DNA of 64,000 bases from BACL11 sp945865535 (GTDB lineage: Bacteria; Bacteroidota; Bacteroidia; Flavobacteriales; BACL11), in NCBI GenBank assembly GCA_947502765.1, contig CANNBA010000007.1, positions 1 to 64,000 of the forward strand, given 5' to 3'. Both the position numbers and the translations under genes were made by a program. Below the pieces are notes generated by a model. It did not search any database. It saw only the letters and a list, made by a program, of their open reading frames with translations, and had not been told where the DNA came from. Shown here piece by piece: positions 32,727 to 40,878 of this stretch; positions within the stretch are counted from its first letter, which is position 1; each line of letters starts with the position of its first letter.

Positions 32727-33404
32727 TTAGAATGAAAGATTTATATTTAAATCAAATTCATCATAAATCATATTGTCCCCTAAACCATCAAAGAAACTTC
32801 CAGAACCATATTTAACATCAAATTTTGTTCGATCAATTTTAATTTTTGCAGTTGCACTATTTTTATTAAGTGTTGTATTAAATTGCACAACTTCTGTTTT
32901 ACCCTTTATTGTTATGTCTGCTGTGCATTCATATATATTTCCTTTCTGTTTTATAACTTTCTTAATTTTTAGAGTTGCAGTTGGGAACTTTGTTACACTA
33001 AAAAAATCATCAGATTTCAAGTGTCCCTCTAATTTTCCTTTATATTCTCCAGAAAGATCTGTACAAACTAAACTATTCATATCAATCTCAAATTCTCCTC
33101 CAATTAGTTCCTCCTTATTAAATTTAAGTAAACCTGACTTTATCTTTATTACACCTTCATGACTTCCTGTAACTTTATTTCCTTTCCATAATACAGTACT
33201 ATTCTTGGTATTTATTTCTTTATCATTTTTAGGTGTGATAGTTATTGCATACGATATTGATGAGAATAAGATCGATATTATCAATACTATAGATTTTAGT
33301 GCATTTTTCATATCTAAATGAGACCCATCACAATTTCCATTTGGATCTTTTGTTTTTCCACATTGACATTTGTTCCTTTTTTTTAGATTAAATAAATTTT
33401 TCAT
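32727..33404 (-). CDS. YceI-family protein with CDGSH-like N-terminal extension
   Basis: 225 aa. Residues 1-31 carry C13-x-C15-x9-C25-D-G-S-H29, resembling the [2Fe-2S] CDGSH motif (which has x8). A signal peptide follows at 32-53 (MKNALKSIVLIISILFSS..), then a YceI lipocalin-like barrel: VLWKGNKVTGSHEGVIKIKSG, GGEFEIDMNSLVCTDL, LEGHLKSDDFFSVTKFPTAT, and the closing DRTKFDVKYGSGSFF. YceI proteins bind isoprenoid-like lipids in the periplasm. Internal ATG 33311 would give a normal exported YceI alone, so the extension may be a separate product or an alternative form. It is divergent from the HxlR gene across an operator-like array. Confidence 0.85.
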   Translation of the reverse strand: MKNLFNLKKRNKCQCGKTKDPNGNCDGSHLDMKNALKSIVLIISILFSSISYAITITPKNDKEINTKNSTVLWKGNKVTGSHEGVIKIKSGLLKFNKEELIGGEFEIDMNSLVCTDLSGEYKGKLEGHLKSDDFFSVTKFPTATLKIKKVIKQKGNIYECTADITIKGKTEVVQFNTTLNKNSATAKIKIDRTKFDVKYGSGSFFDGLGDNMIYDEFDLNINLSF

Positions 33405-33423
33405 TTTTTTCTTATTTATGTTA

Positions 33424-33526
33424 TTATTAGTTATTAGTTTTGCAAAGTAACTAATAAAAGAAATATAAAGTAACTGTCACTTTTTAGTTACTAATAAAAA
33501 ACTAGTAACATTTAAGTAACTAATAA
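33424..33526. promoter_or_regulatory. Four-copy operator-like array between YceI and HxlR genes
   Basis: GTAACTAATAA occurs at 33447-33457 and 33516-33526, GTTACTAATAA at 33487-33497, and the inverse TTATTAGTTA at 33424-33433. The last pairs with 33448-33457 as an inverted repeat. All lie in the 132-bp divergent intergenic region, over the predicted minus promoter (TTACTTTG on the minus strand near 33450-33443). This is the layout expected for an HxlR dimer controlling both directions. Confidence 0.6.
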
Positions 33527-33536
33527 GATAGGGACT

Positions 33537-33854
33537 ATGAATAAAGAAAATAAATTGTGTACTGCAAGTATTTTTACAGAAAAATTGGGTGGTAAGTGGA
33601 AATTGGCAATAATATATCATCTTAGTAATAAAAGTTTAAGATTTGGTCAACTTGCAGTTGTAATTGATGGGATTTCTAGAAAAGTATTGACTGATCATTT
33701 AAATCAGTTGGTTGATGATAATTTAATAAGTAGGGAGTCATTTAAGGAAACTCCACCTAGAGTAGAGTATTCTTTAACTAATGCTGCAAAAAAATTACAA
33801 CCCGTGCTTAAATCTATTGATAGTTGGGTTAGAGATAGCTATGCTAAAACATAA
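33537..33854 (+). CDS. HxlR-family winged-helix transcriptional regulator
   Basis: 105 aa. LGGKWKLAIIYHLSNKSLRFGQL is the HxlR start, then GISRKVLTDHLNQLVDDNLISRES is the winged-helix recognition unit, and TPPRVEYSLTNAAKKLQPVL is the wing and dimer region. HxlR proteins sense aldehydes, quinones or oxidants; one cysteine (LCTAS) lies near the N-terminus where redox-sensing members carry theirs. It is divergent from the YceI gene and probably regulates it and itself through the repeat array. The TAA stop (33852-33854) abuts a terminator. Confidence 0.92.
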   Translation: MNKENKLCTASIFTEKLGGKWKLAIIYHLSNKSLRFGQLAVVIDGISRKVLTDHLNQLVDDNLISRESFKETPPRVEYSLTNAAKKLQPVLKSIDSWVRDSYAKT

Positions 33855-33855
33855 C

Positions 33856-33873
33856 CCCACTCAAATGAGTGGG
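33856..33873. terminator. Terminator after HxlR gene, right copy of flanking repeat
   Basis: An 8-bp stem CCCACTCA (33856-33863) / TGAGTGGG (33866-33873) with an AA loop, followed by TTTATTATT. It directly follows the HxlR stop codon and matches the left copy at 32345-32362 apart from the loop. Confidence 0.75.
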
Positions 33874-33892
33874 TTTATTATTAGTGGGCCTT
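33856..33892 (+). repeat. Direct repeat flanking the HxlR/YceI cassette, right copy
   Basis: Right-hand partner of 32345-32383, with the shared TTTATT and AGTGGGCCTT extension beyond the hairpin. The pair brackets about 1.5 kb holding the 58-aa ORF, YceI gene, operators and HxlR gene. Confidence 0.6.
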
Positions 33893-33921
33893 ACGCCCAA
33901 GTACTAACTTTAGTAGTCAGC

Positions 33922-34035
33922 CTAATAATCGAGTAAATAAGCAAAAATTAGTGGTACAACAATAGTTGCATCAGATTCAATTATAAATTTTGGGGTATCA
34001 AGATCCAATTTTCCCCATGTTATTTTTTCATCCCA
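33922..34035 (-). pseudogene. 3' remnant of a deoxyhypusine-synthase-like gene
   Basis: A 37-codon tail (minus strand, TAG at 33922-33924) reads DEKITWGKLDLDTPK.. and ..ESDATIVVPLIFAYLLDY. This matches the C-terminus of the deoxyhypusine synthase family, whose human member ends EAVSWGKIRVDAQPVKVY then ADASLVFPLLVAETF. The frame begins inside the last codons of thiL, in another frame, and has no start or preceding domain of the roughly 300-aa protein. It is therefore a remnant left by deletion. Bacterial members (SpeY-like) act in polyamine metabolism. Family match is by memory and deserves a search. Confidence 0.65.
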
Positions 34036-35072
34036 TCCCAGCCCTGTGCAGTTAAAGGATGAGAACTTCCGTCATTGGCTATAAAATTATTTCCTTCCGA
34101 TATATCGCTAACAAAACCTATAATTGTAAAATCAGGATCTTTCTTTAATTTTTCATAATGATCTTGGCTTACTGTAAATAATAGTTCATAATCTTCACCC
34201 CCATTTAAAGCGCACACAATAGGATTCAAATTAAACTCATTAGCTAAATTCATAGCAGTATAATCTACTGGTATTTTGTCTTCATGTATTGTAATACCAA
34301 CATTTGAAGATTTTGAAATATGCAAAACTTCTGAAGAAAGTCCATCAGAAATATCAATCATTGATGTAGGCATAATTCCCAACTCTTTTAAAATTTTGAT
34401 ATATTTTGTTCCTGCTTCTGGCTTTAGTTGCCTTTTAAGCACATAATCATTGCCGTGTAAATCGGGTTGCATTGTTGGATTTTCTTTAAACATGACATTC
34501 TCTCTATTTAAAAGCTGCAATCCTAAATAAGCCGCCCCCAAATCTCCGGTACATACTACTAAATCATGAACCTTTGCCCCACTTCTAAAAGTGATTTTAT
34601 CCTTTTCAACTTCGCCCAAAACCGTAACGCTTATCATTAATCCAGAAGTTGAAGAAGTGGTATCCCCTCCCACTAAATCCACCCCATAATTTTCGCAGGC
34701 CAATTTAATTCCATCATACAATTCTTCAAGAGCCTCAACTGTAAATCGGTTACTCATTGCAAGTCCAACAGTAATTTGCTTAGCCGCACCATTCATAGCG
34801 CAGATATCAGAAACATTTACAGCAACAGTTTTGTACCCCAAATGTTTTAATGGCACATAAGCCAAATCAAAATGGACTCCCTCAACTAGCAAATCCGTGC
34901 TTACTACCTGGTATTTATCTCCCATATCTATAACGGCCGCATCATCACCAATTCCAAGAATTGAGCTCTCATTTTTAAGCTTAATATCTTTTGTAAGATG
35001 GTCAATCAAGCCAAATTCTCCCAAGCTTTCAATGGATGTAATATTCACTCCTTTTTCTTCAAATATATTCAT
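34020..35072 (-). CDS. thiL: Thiamine-monophosphate kinase
   Basis: 350 aa. FGLIDHLTKDIKLK, GIGDDAAVIDMGDKYQVVSTDLL, VEGVHFDLAYVPLKHLGYK and the AIR-synthase-like core (GLAMSNRFTVEALEELYDGI, LVGGDTTSSTSGL, MIDISDGLSSEVLHI, CALNGGEDYELLF) identify ThiL, which phosphorylates TMP to the cofactor TPP. The last codons (AQGWDGMKK) overlap the deoxyhypusine-synthase-like remnant in another frame, so the original C-terminus may have been altered by the deletion. A TATCTTTG box ends 4 nt before the ATG. Confidence 0.95.
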   Translation of the reverse strand: MNIFEEKGVNITSIESLGEFGLIDHLTKDIKLKNESSILGIGDDAAVIDMGDKYQVVSTDLLVEGVHFDLAYVPLKHLGYKTVAVNVSDICAMNGAAKQITVGLAMSNRFTVEALEELYDGIKLACENYGVDLVGGDTTSSTSGLMISVTVLGEVEKDKITFRSGAKVHDLVVCTGDLGAAYLGLQLLNRENVMFKENPTMQPDLHGNDYVLKRQLKPEAGTKYIKILKELGIMPTSMIDISDGLSSEVLHISKSSNVGITIHEDKIPVDYTAMNLANEFNLNPIVCALNGGEDYELLFTVSQDHYEKLKKDPDFTIIGFVSDISEGNNFIANDGSSHPLTAQGWDGMKK

Positions 35073-35076
35073 GACA

Positions 35077-35084
35077 CAAAGATA
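35077..35084 (-). promoter_or_regulatory. Predicted -7 box 4 nt before the thiL start codon
   Basis: TATCTTTG on the minus strand (TAnnTTTG) ends 4 nt upstream of ATG 35072. Confidence 0.35.
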
Positions 35085-35143
35085 TACAAATCTGCTCTTT
35101 ATTTCGTATTATTGCCGCCCTAAATAGAACCATTCTAAATAAA

Positions 35144-35467
35144 ATGATAAACATTAGTAATACTGCAAAAGAAAGATTGTTTTATCTGCTAGATAAAGAC
35201 AATGAAAAAAAACAATTTGTAAGGGTTGGCGTGGAAAGTGGCGGCTGCTCAGGTTTAAGCTATAAATTAGACTTTGACGACAAAAAAAATGATGATGATG
35301 AGCTAATTGAGGACAATGGCATTAAACTTTTAGTAAATAAAAAAAGCTTTTTATACCTAGTTGGAACAACTTTAGAGTTTTCTGACGGATTAAATGGCAA
35401 GGGATTTGTATTTAATAATCCAAATGCAAACAGAACTTGCGGATGCGGAGAAAGTTTTTCTCTATAA
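35144..35467 (+). CDS. sufA: A-type iron-sulfur carrier (SufA/IscA/ErpA family)
   Basis: 107 aa. The three cysteine ligands are in GVESGGCSGLSYKL and RTCGCGESFSL at the C-terminus. It receives Fe-S clusters from SufBCD and delivers them to apo-proteins. It is the first gene of the SUF run, 12 nt before sufB. Assignment as SufA rather than ErpA follows from position. Confidence 0.92.
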   Translation: MINISNTAKERLFYLLDKDNEKKQFVRVGVESGGCSGLSYKLDFDDKKNDDDELIEDNGIKLLVNKKSFLYLVGTTLEFSDGLNGKGFVFNNPNANRTCGCGESFSL

Positions 35468-35479
35468 TAATTTACAAAA

Positions 35480-36937
35480 ATGAGTGAGAAAAAAAAGCAA
35501 TCAGAGGATGAGTTATTAGAAAAAGTAACATCATCTGAATACAAATACGGATTTACAACCGATATTGAATCAGATACTATCCCAAAAGGACTTTCTGAAC
35601 AAGTAGTTCGTACTATTTCGGCCAAGAAAAATGAGCCGGAATGGATGTTAGACTATCGGCTTAATGCTTATACGGCTTGGCTCGAAATGCAAGAGCCGGA
35701 CTGGGCTAATGTTTCTTACCAAAAACCAAATTATCAGCATGTAATTTATTATTCTGCTCCTAAACAAAAACCAGTTTTAGATAGTTTGGACGACCTAGAT
35801 CCAGAAATGAAAAAAACTTTTGATAAGCTTGGTATTTCTATTGATGAACAAAATAGACTTGCAAATGTTGCTGTTGATATCGTAATGGACTCTGTTTCTG
35901 TAGCAACATCTTTTAAAAAAACTCTTGGGGAAAAAGGAATCATTTTCTGCTCTATTTCAGATGCAATTCAGGATCACCCAGAATTAGTTAAAAAATACTT
36001 AAGCAGTGTTGTGCCTGTAAGAGATAACTTTTTTTCTGCACTTAATTCGGCTGTCTTTTCTGACGGATCCTTTTGTTATATCCCAAAAGGAGTAAAATGC
36101 CCTATGGAGCTTTCCACTTATTTCAGAATTAATCAAGCGGGGACGGGTCAATTTGAACGAACGCTTTTAATTGCGGATGAAGGTTCTCAAGTCAGTTATT
36201 TAGAAGGCTGTACCGCCCCTATGAGAGATGAAAATCAGCTACATGCAGCTGTGGTAGAACTTATTGCTTTAGATGGTGCAGATATAAAATATTCTACTGT
36301 TCAAAATTGGTATCCTGGAAATGACCAAGGAGTTGGAGGAGTTTTCAACTTTGTAACAAAAAGAGGTATCTGCTATAAAAATGCTAAAATCTCTTGGACA
36401 CAAGTGGAAACCGGTTCGGCAGTTACTTGGAAATATCCTTCCTGTATTTTGAAGGGAGATAATTCTATTGGAGAATTTTTCTCAGTTGCAGTTACAAATA
36501 ACTATCAACAAGCAGATACAGGCACAAAAATGATACACCTTGGGAAAAACACTAAGAGTACTATTATCGCTAAAGGAATTTCAGCAGGCAAAAGTAATGG
36601 GAATTACAGAGGATTAGTGAAAATCGCTAAAGGAGCAACAAACTCTAGAAACTTTTCGCAATGCGATTCATTATTAATGGGAGATAAATGCGGTTCACAT
36701 ACTTTCCCATATATAGAGGTGAAAAATAGCTCTTCAAAAGTAGAGCATGAGGCAACAACTTCAAAAATTGGAGAAGATCAAATCTTTTATTGTAATCAAA
36801 GAGGGATTGGAACTGAAGCTGCAATTGCACTTATTGTTAATGGATACTGCAAAGACGTTTTAAATCAGTTGCCAATGGAATTTGCCATAGAAGCACAAAA
36901 ATTATTAGAAATCAGCCTTGAGGGATCTGTAGGCTAA
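35480..36937 (+). CDS. sufB: Fe-S cluster assembly scaffold SufB
   Basis: 485 aa, full length. EPEWMLDYRLNAYTAWLEM near residue 55, FCYIPKGVKCPMELSTYFRIN, and the beta-helix with CIYKNAKISWTQVETGSAVTWKYP-type motifs (here GICYKNAKISWTQVETG) are typical. FSQCDSLLMGDKCGSHTFPYIE carries the cluster-site cysteine, and HEATTSKIGEDQIFY carries residues at the SufD interface. It is the scaffold of the SufBC2D complex. Confidence 0.97.
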   Translation: MSEKKKQSEDELLEKVTSSEYKYGFTTDIESDTIPKGLSEQVVRTISAKKNEPEWMLDYRLNAYTAWLEMQEPDWANVSYQKPNYQHVIYYSAPKQKPVLDSLDDLDPEMKKTFDKLGISIDEQNRLANVAVDIVMDSVSVATSFKKTLGEKGIIFCSISDAIQDHPELVKKYLSSVVPVRDNFFSALNSAVFSDGSFCYIPKGVKCPMELSTYFRINQAGTGQFERTLLIADEGSQVSYLEGCTAPMRDENQLHAAVVELIALDGADIKYSTVQNWYPGNDQGVGGVFNFVTKRGICYKNAKISWTQVETGSAVTWKYPSCILKGDNSIGEFFSVAVTNNYQQADTGTKMIHLGKNTKSTIIAKGISAGKSNGNYRGLVKIAKGATNSRNFSQCDSLLMGDKCGSHTFPYIEVKNSSSKVEHEATTSKIGEDQIFYCNQRGIGTEAAIALIVNGYCKDVLNQLPMEFAIEAQKLLEISLEGSVG

Positions 36938-36947
36938 AAAAGAAAAC

Positions 36948-37703
36948 ATGTTAAAAATAAAAGATTTAAAAGCGGGGATTGAGGACAATCAAATTTTGAG
37001 AGGACTAACCCTAGAAGTTAAGGCAGGTGAAGTTCATGCTATTATGGGTCCAAATGGATCTGGGAAAAGCACCTTATCAGCTGTAATTGCTGGAAAAGAA
37101 GAGTATGAGGTGGAAAATGGATCTATAGAATTTGAGGGTGAAAATTTATTAGATTTATCTCCAGAAGAAAGAGCCCATAAAGGAATTTTTCTTTCCTTTC
37201 AATATCCTGTAGAAATACCTGGTATTTCTGTTTCTAACTTTATAAAAACATCTATAAATGAAAGAAGAAAAGCAAAAGGATTAGATTCAATGCCTACACC
37301 AGAATTACTTAAGATAATGAAAGAGAAAATGGAATTATTAAGTATCAAAAGCGGATATTTATCTAGAAATATGAATGAGGGATTTTCTGGCGGGGAAAAA
37401 AAGAGAAATGAAATTTTTCAAATGGCAATGCTAGAGCCAAAACTTTCAATACTAGATGAAACAGACTCAGGATTAGATATTGACGCCCTTAGAATTGTTG
37501 CAAATGGAGTGAATAAACTAAAATCAAAAAATAATGCGACAATAATTATTACCCACTACCAAAGATTATTAGATTATATTATTCCTGACTTTGTACATGT
37601 ATTGCATGATGGGAAAATTATAAAGTCGGGAGGAAAAGAATTGGCCCACGAACTTGAAGAAAAAGGATACGATTGGATAACAAAAGAAGCAGATAAAAAG
37701 TGA
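36948..37703 (+). CDS. sufC: Fe-S assembly ATPase SufC
   Basis: 251 aa ABC ATPase. Walker A is GPNGSGKST, the signature is GFSGGEKKRNEIFQ, and Walker B is LSILDETDSGLDIDALR. It drives conformational change in the SufBC2D scaffold. The end overlaps sufD by 4 nt. Confidence 0.97.
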   Translation: MLKIKDLKAGIEDNQILRGLTLEVKAGEVHAIMGPNGSGKSTLSAVIAGKEEYEVENGSIEFEGENLLDLSPEERAHKGIFLSFQYPVEIPGISVSNFIKTSINERRKAKGLDSMPTPELLKIMKEKMELLSIKSGYLSRNMNEGFSGGEKKRNEIFQMAMLEPKLSILDETDSGLDIDALRIVANGVNKLKSKNNATIIITHYQRLLDYIIPDFVHVLHDGKIIKSGGKELAHELEEKGYDWITKEADKK

Positions 37704-38920
37704 GTTTAGTAGAAAAAATAAAAGAGTATTCAAAAAAAGCAAGTATTTCCTCTGATAAACAAGAAAAATTAATCTCTTTTTTAAATGAGGGGTTTCCAAC
37801 AATTAAAGATGAAGAGTGGAAATACACTTCATTAAAAAATATTGTTTCTGAAGATTACTCAATTAGCGCTATTGGAAAAAATATTTCTAGTGAGCAAATC
37901 AATAAGCACAGTTTAGGATTTAATGATAAGATAGTTTTTGTAGATGGTATTTTAGTTGCAAAACCAACTATTAAAAATGTTTTAATTGCAGACTATTCTG
38001 AATTTAAAACCAATGAAATTGATTCCATTTCAAAACTAAATTATTCTCTTGCCAAAAGTGGGTATACAATTTCAATATCTGATAATGCTATAATTGAAAG
38101 TCCTATAGAAATTTTATTTTTCAATACCGTGGAGGGGAATTTTACCCAATACCGAAACTTGCTTTCTATTGGCAAAAATTCAGAAGTTAAGTTTATTGAA
38201 AAAATCCAAAATATTGATTGTAGCTCTTCTTTTATAAATCATTTTACTCAGATAGATTGCGGGAAAAATTCAAAAGTAGAATACAATAAAATTCAAAATA
38301 ACAGCTCTAAATCAAGACTTATTGATACCATGGATATCTATCAAAATCAGGATTCTGTATGCAATATCAATACACTTATTTTTGGAGGAGAATTTGTAAG
38401 AAATAACTTGAATTTTGAGCAAAACGGAACAAATGCAGAAAGCAATATGAATGGAGTCTCGGTTTTAAATAATTCTCAATTAGCAGATAATCATACTTTT
38501 ATAGATCATAAAAGCGCTCATTGTAGATCAAACGAAATGTATAAGGGGGTTTACTTAGATGAATCAAAAGGTGTTTTTAATGGCAAAATAATGGTACGTC
38601 AAGATTCTCAGAAAATTGATGCCTTTCAAGCCAACAATACCCTTTTATTAAGCGAAAATGCTACTATTAATAGCAAGCCTCAATTAGAAATATATGCTGA
38701 TGATGTAAAATGTAGTCATGGCTGTACTATCGGACAATTAGATAAAGAGGCCTTGTTTTATATGAGAAGTAGAGGAATAGGAATTAAGGAAGCTCAAGCT
38801 GTATTAACATATGCATTTGCTTCACAGGCAATCAATAATATTACCATTGATGAGGTTGTTTTATTGGCTAAGAAACTATTGGCTAAAAAGCTAAATGTTG
38901 ATCTGGACTTTGCATTATAA
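37700..38920 (+). CDS. sufD: Fe-S assembly protein SufD
   Basis: 406 aa, GTG start overlapping sufC by 4 nt. The N-terminus FPTIKDEEWKYTSLKNI is the SufD motif. The C-terminal beta-helix has SHGCTIGQLDKEALFYMRSRGI, where the His is needed for cluster formation at the SufB-SufD interface. It ends one base into sufS. Confidence 0.95.
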   Translation: MSLVEKIKEYSKKASISSDKQEKLISFLNEGFPTIKDEEWKYTSLKNIVSEDYSISAIGKNISSEQINKHSLGFNDKIVFVDGILVAKPTIKNVLIADYSEFKTNEIDSISKLNYSLAKSGYTISISDNAIIESPIEILFFNTVEGNFTQYRNLLSIGKNSEVKFIEKIQNIDCSSSFINHFTQIDCGKNSKVEYNKIQNNSSKSRLIDTMDIYQNQDSVCNINTLIFGGEFVRNNLNFEQNGTNAESNMNGVSVLNNSQLADNHTFIDHKSAHCRSNEMYKGVYLDESKGVFNGKIMVRQDSQKIDAFQANNTLLLSENATINSKPQLEIYADDVKCSHGCTIGQLDKEALFYMRSRGIGIKEAQAVLTYAFASQAINNITIDEVVLLAKKLLAKKLNVDLDFAL

Positions 38921-40134
38921 TGTTAAATATCAAAGAAATACGGGCTCAATTTCCTATCCTAAATCGTAAAGTTAATGGAAACGATTTAATTTATTTTGAT
39001 AATGGAGCAACAACACAAAAACCTCAAGTAGTAATTGATGAAATTGCGAATTATTATAAAAATGAAAATGCCAATGTTCATAGAGGAGTCCATTTTTTAA
39101 GTGGGCTTGCAACTGATAAATTCGAACAGACAAGAAATACAATAAAAGAGTTTATCGGTGCAAAACACAATTATGAAATCATCTTTACCAAAGGGGCTAC
39201 TGATTCTATAAATTTAGTGGCAAATGGATATCGTTCACTGCTTAAAAAAGGAGATGAGATTATTATATCCGAATTGGAGCATCATTCCAATATTGTTCCC
39301 TGGCAAATATGCTCTGAAATTAGTGGGGCAAGTTTAAAAGTTATTCCTCTTACTGATGAGGGGGAGCTAAATATGAATGAATTTGATAATTTACTTAATT
39401 CAAAGACAAAACTTATTGCTGTATCGCATATATCCAACACCCTTGGCACCATAAATCCAATCAAATATATCATTGAAAAAGCTCATAAAATGGGAGCAAA
39501 AGTGCTGATTGATGGAGCTCAGGCAGCTTCTCATATTCCTTTGAATATGGAAACATTAGGAGCTGATTTCTATGTCTTTTCTGCTCATAAACTTTATGGC
39601 CCAACCGGAGTGGGGGTGTTGTACGGCAAAGAAGATGCGTTAAACAAGCTTCCTGTCTATCAAGGAGGTGGAGAAATGATAAAAGACGTTCGTTTTACTG
39701 GAACTACTTATGCAGATTTACCTCATAAATTTGAGGCAGGAACTCCAAATATTGCTGGCGTAATAGCATTTAAAACTGCAATTGATTTTATATCACAATT
39801 AGGCCTAAAAAATATAGTAGCCCATGAAGACACATTGCTGCAATATGCAACGAGTGAATTATTGAAAATTGAAGGAGTAAAAATTTACGGAACAGCTAAA
39901 CAAAAAACTGGAATTATCTCTTTTAATATTGACGGTATACATCCTTATGATATTGGAGTCATTGTAGATAAATTAGGTGTTGCCATACGAACGGGTCATC
40001 ATTGCACGCAACCTATAATGGAGCGATATAATATTCCAGGAACTGCTAGAATTTCTTTTGCAATATATAATACTAAAGAAGAAATCGATATTTGTATAGC
40101 AGCCATTAAACAGGCAAAGAAAATGTTGTCCTAA
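38920..40134 (+). CDS. sufS: Cysteine desulfurase SufS
   Basis: 404 aa. FDNGATTQKPQVVIDEIANYY, HRGVHFLS, SELEHHSNIVPWQ, LIDGAQAASH (cofactor Asp), FSAHKLYGPTGVGVLYG (Schiff-base Lys) and RTGHHCTQPIMERY (active-site Cys) identify the group II desulfurase. It supplies persulfide sulfur and is stimulated by SufE, encoded next. Confidence 0.97.
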   Translation: MLNIKEIRAQFPILNRKVNGNDLIYFDNGATTQKPQVVIDEIANYYKNENANVHRGVHFLSGLATDKFEQTRNTIKEFIGAKHNYEIIFTKGATDSINLVANGYRSLLKKGDEIIISELEHHSNIVPWQICSEISGASLKVIPLTDEGELNMNEFDNLLNSKTKLIAVSHISNTLGTINPIKYIIEKAHKMGAKVLIDGAQAASHIPLNMETLGADFYVFSAHKLYGPTGVGVLYGKEDALNKLPVYQGGGEMIKDVRFTGTTYADLPHKFEAGTPNIAGVIAFKTAIDFISQLGLKNIVAHEDTLLQYATSELLKIEGVKIYGTAKQKTGIISFNIDGIHPYDIGVIVDKLGVAIRTGHHCTQPIMERYNIPGTARISFAIYNTKEEIDICIAAIKQAKKMLS

Positions 40135-40551
40135 ATGAACACTATTAAAGAAATACAAGAAGAAATAATTGGGGAATTCAATATGTTTGATGATTGGATG
40201 CAGAAGTATGAATACCTTATTGATTTAGGAAAAGAGCTCCCGGTTATTGATGCAAAATATAAAACGGATGACAATATAATAAAAGGATGTCAAAGTAGAG
40301 TTTGGCTACATGCAGAAAAAAAGAATGAAAAAATAATTTACACTGCCGATAGTGATGCTATTATGACAAAAGGAATAATTGCTATTTTAATTAGAGTACT
40401 TTCAAATCAAAATCCATCAGAAATAACTAAAGCAGATTTAATATTTATTGATGAGATTGGGCTAAAAGAACAGCTCTCTCCCACTCGCGCAAATGGACTT
40501 GTTTCTATGATAAAACAAATGAAAATATATGCCTTAGCATATAATCAATAA
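40135..40551 (+). CDS. sufE: Sulfur acceptor SufE
   Basis: 138 aa. DWMQKYEYLIDLGKELP and NIIKGCQSRVWLHAE, the latter with the persulfide-accepting Cys, are diagnostic. It begins directly after the sufS stop codon. It relays sulfur from SufS to SufB. Confidence 0.96.
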   Translation: MNTIKEIQEEIIGEFNMFDDWMQKYEYLIDLGKELPVIDAKYKTDDNIIKGCQSRVWLHAEKKNEKIIYTADSDAIMTKGIIAILIRVLSNQNPSEITKADLIFIDEIGLKEQLSPTRANGLVSMIKQMKIYALAYNQ

Positions 40552-40552
40552 G

Positions 40553-40876
40553 ATGAAAACAGAAGAAGAATTACAAAAAATAGGAGAAGAAGTAGTTGAG
40601 GTGCTCTGTGAGATTTACGATCCTGAAATTCCTGTAAATATTTATGCCCTTGGGCTTATTTATGATGTGCAGGTGAGTGAGGATTGTGATGTAAATATTA
40701 CTATGACTCTTACTTCTCCAAATTGTCCAGTTGCCGAAACCCTTCCTGTAGAAGTAGAAGAAAAAGTAAAGGTTATCTCAGCTGTAAAAAAAGTGAAAGT
40801 AGAAATTGTATTCGAACCAACTTGGAATAAGGATATGATGAGCGAAGAGGCAAAATTAGAATTAGGAATGCTTTAA
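40553..40876 (+). CDS. DUF59/MIP18-family Fe-S assembly protein (SufT-like)
   Basis: 107 aa. IYDPEIPVNIYALGLIYDV with the conserved acidic residues, TLTSPNCPVAETLPVEVE with the conserved Cys, and VFEPTWNKDMMSEEAKLELG are typical of the DUF59 proteins in SUF operons. It probably helps mature Fe-S targets. It lies 1 nt after sufE. Confidence 0.93.
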   Translation: MKTEEELQKIGEEVVEVLCEIYDPEIPVNIYALGLIYDVQVSEDCDVNITMTLTSPNCPVAETLPVEVEEKVKVISAVKKVKVEIVFEPTWNKDMMSEEAKLELGML

Positions 40877-40878
40877 CA

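Noticed and set aside
32773..33162. 129-codon open frame on the plus strand
   Set aside because: Antisense to the YceI gene, whose frame has clear family motifs; the plus-strand translation is low-complexity Ser/Phe-rich.
33424..33526. CRISPR-like repeats
   Set aside because: The repeated unit is only 11 nt, is partly inverted, has irregular spacing, and sits in a divergent promoter region; operator sites explain it better.
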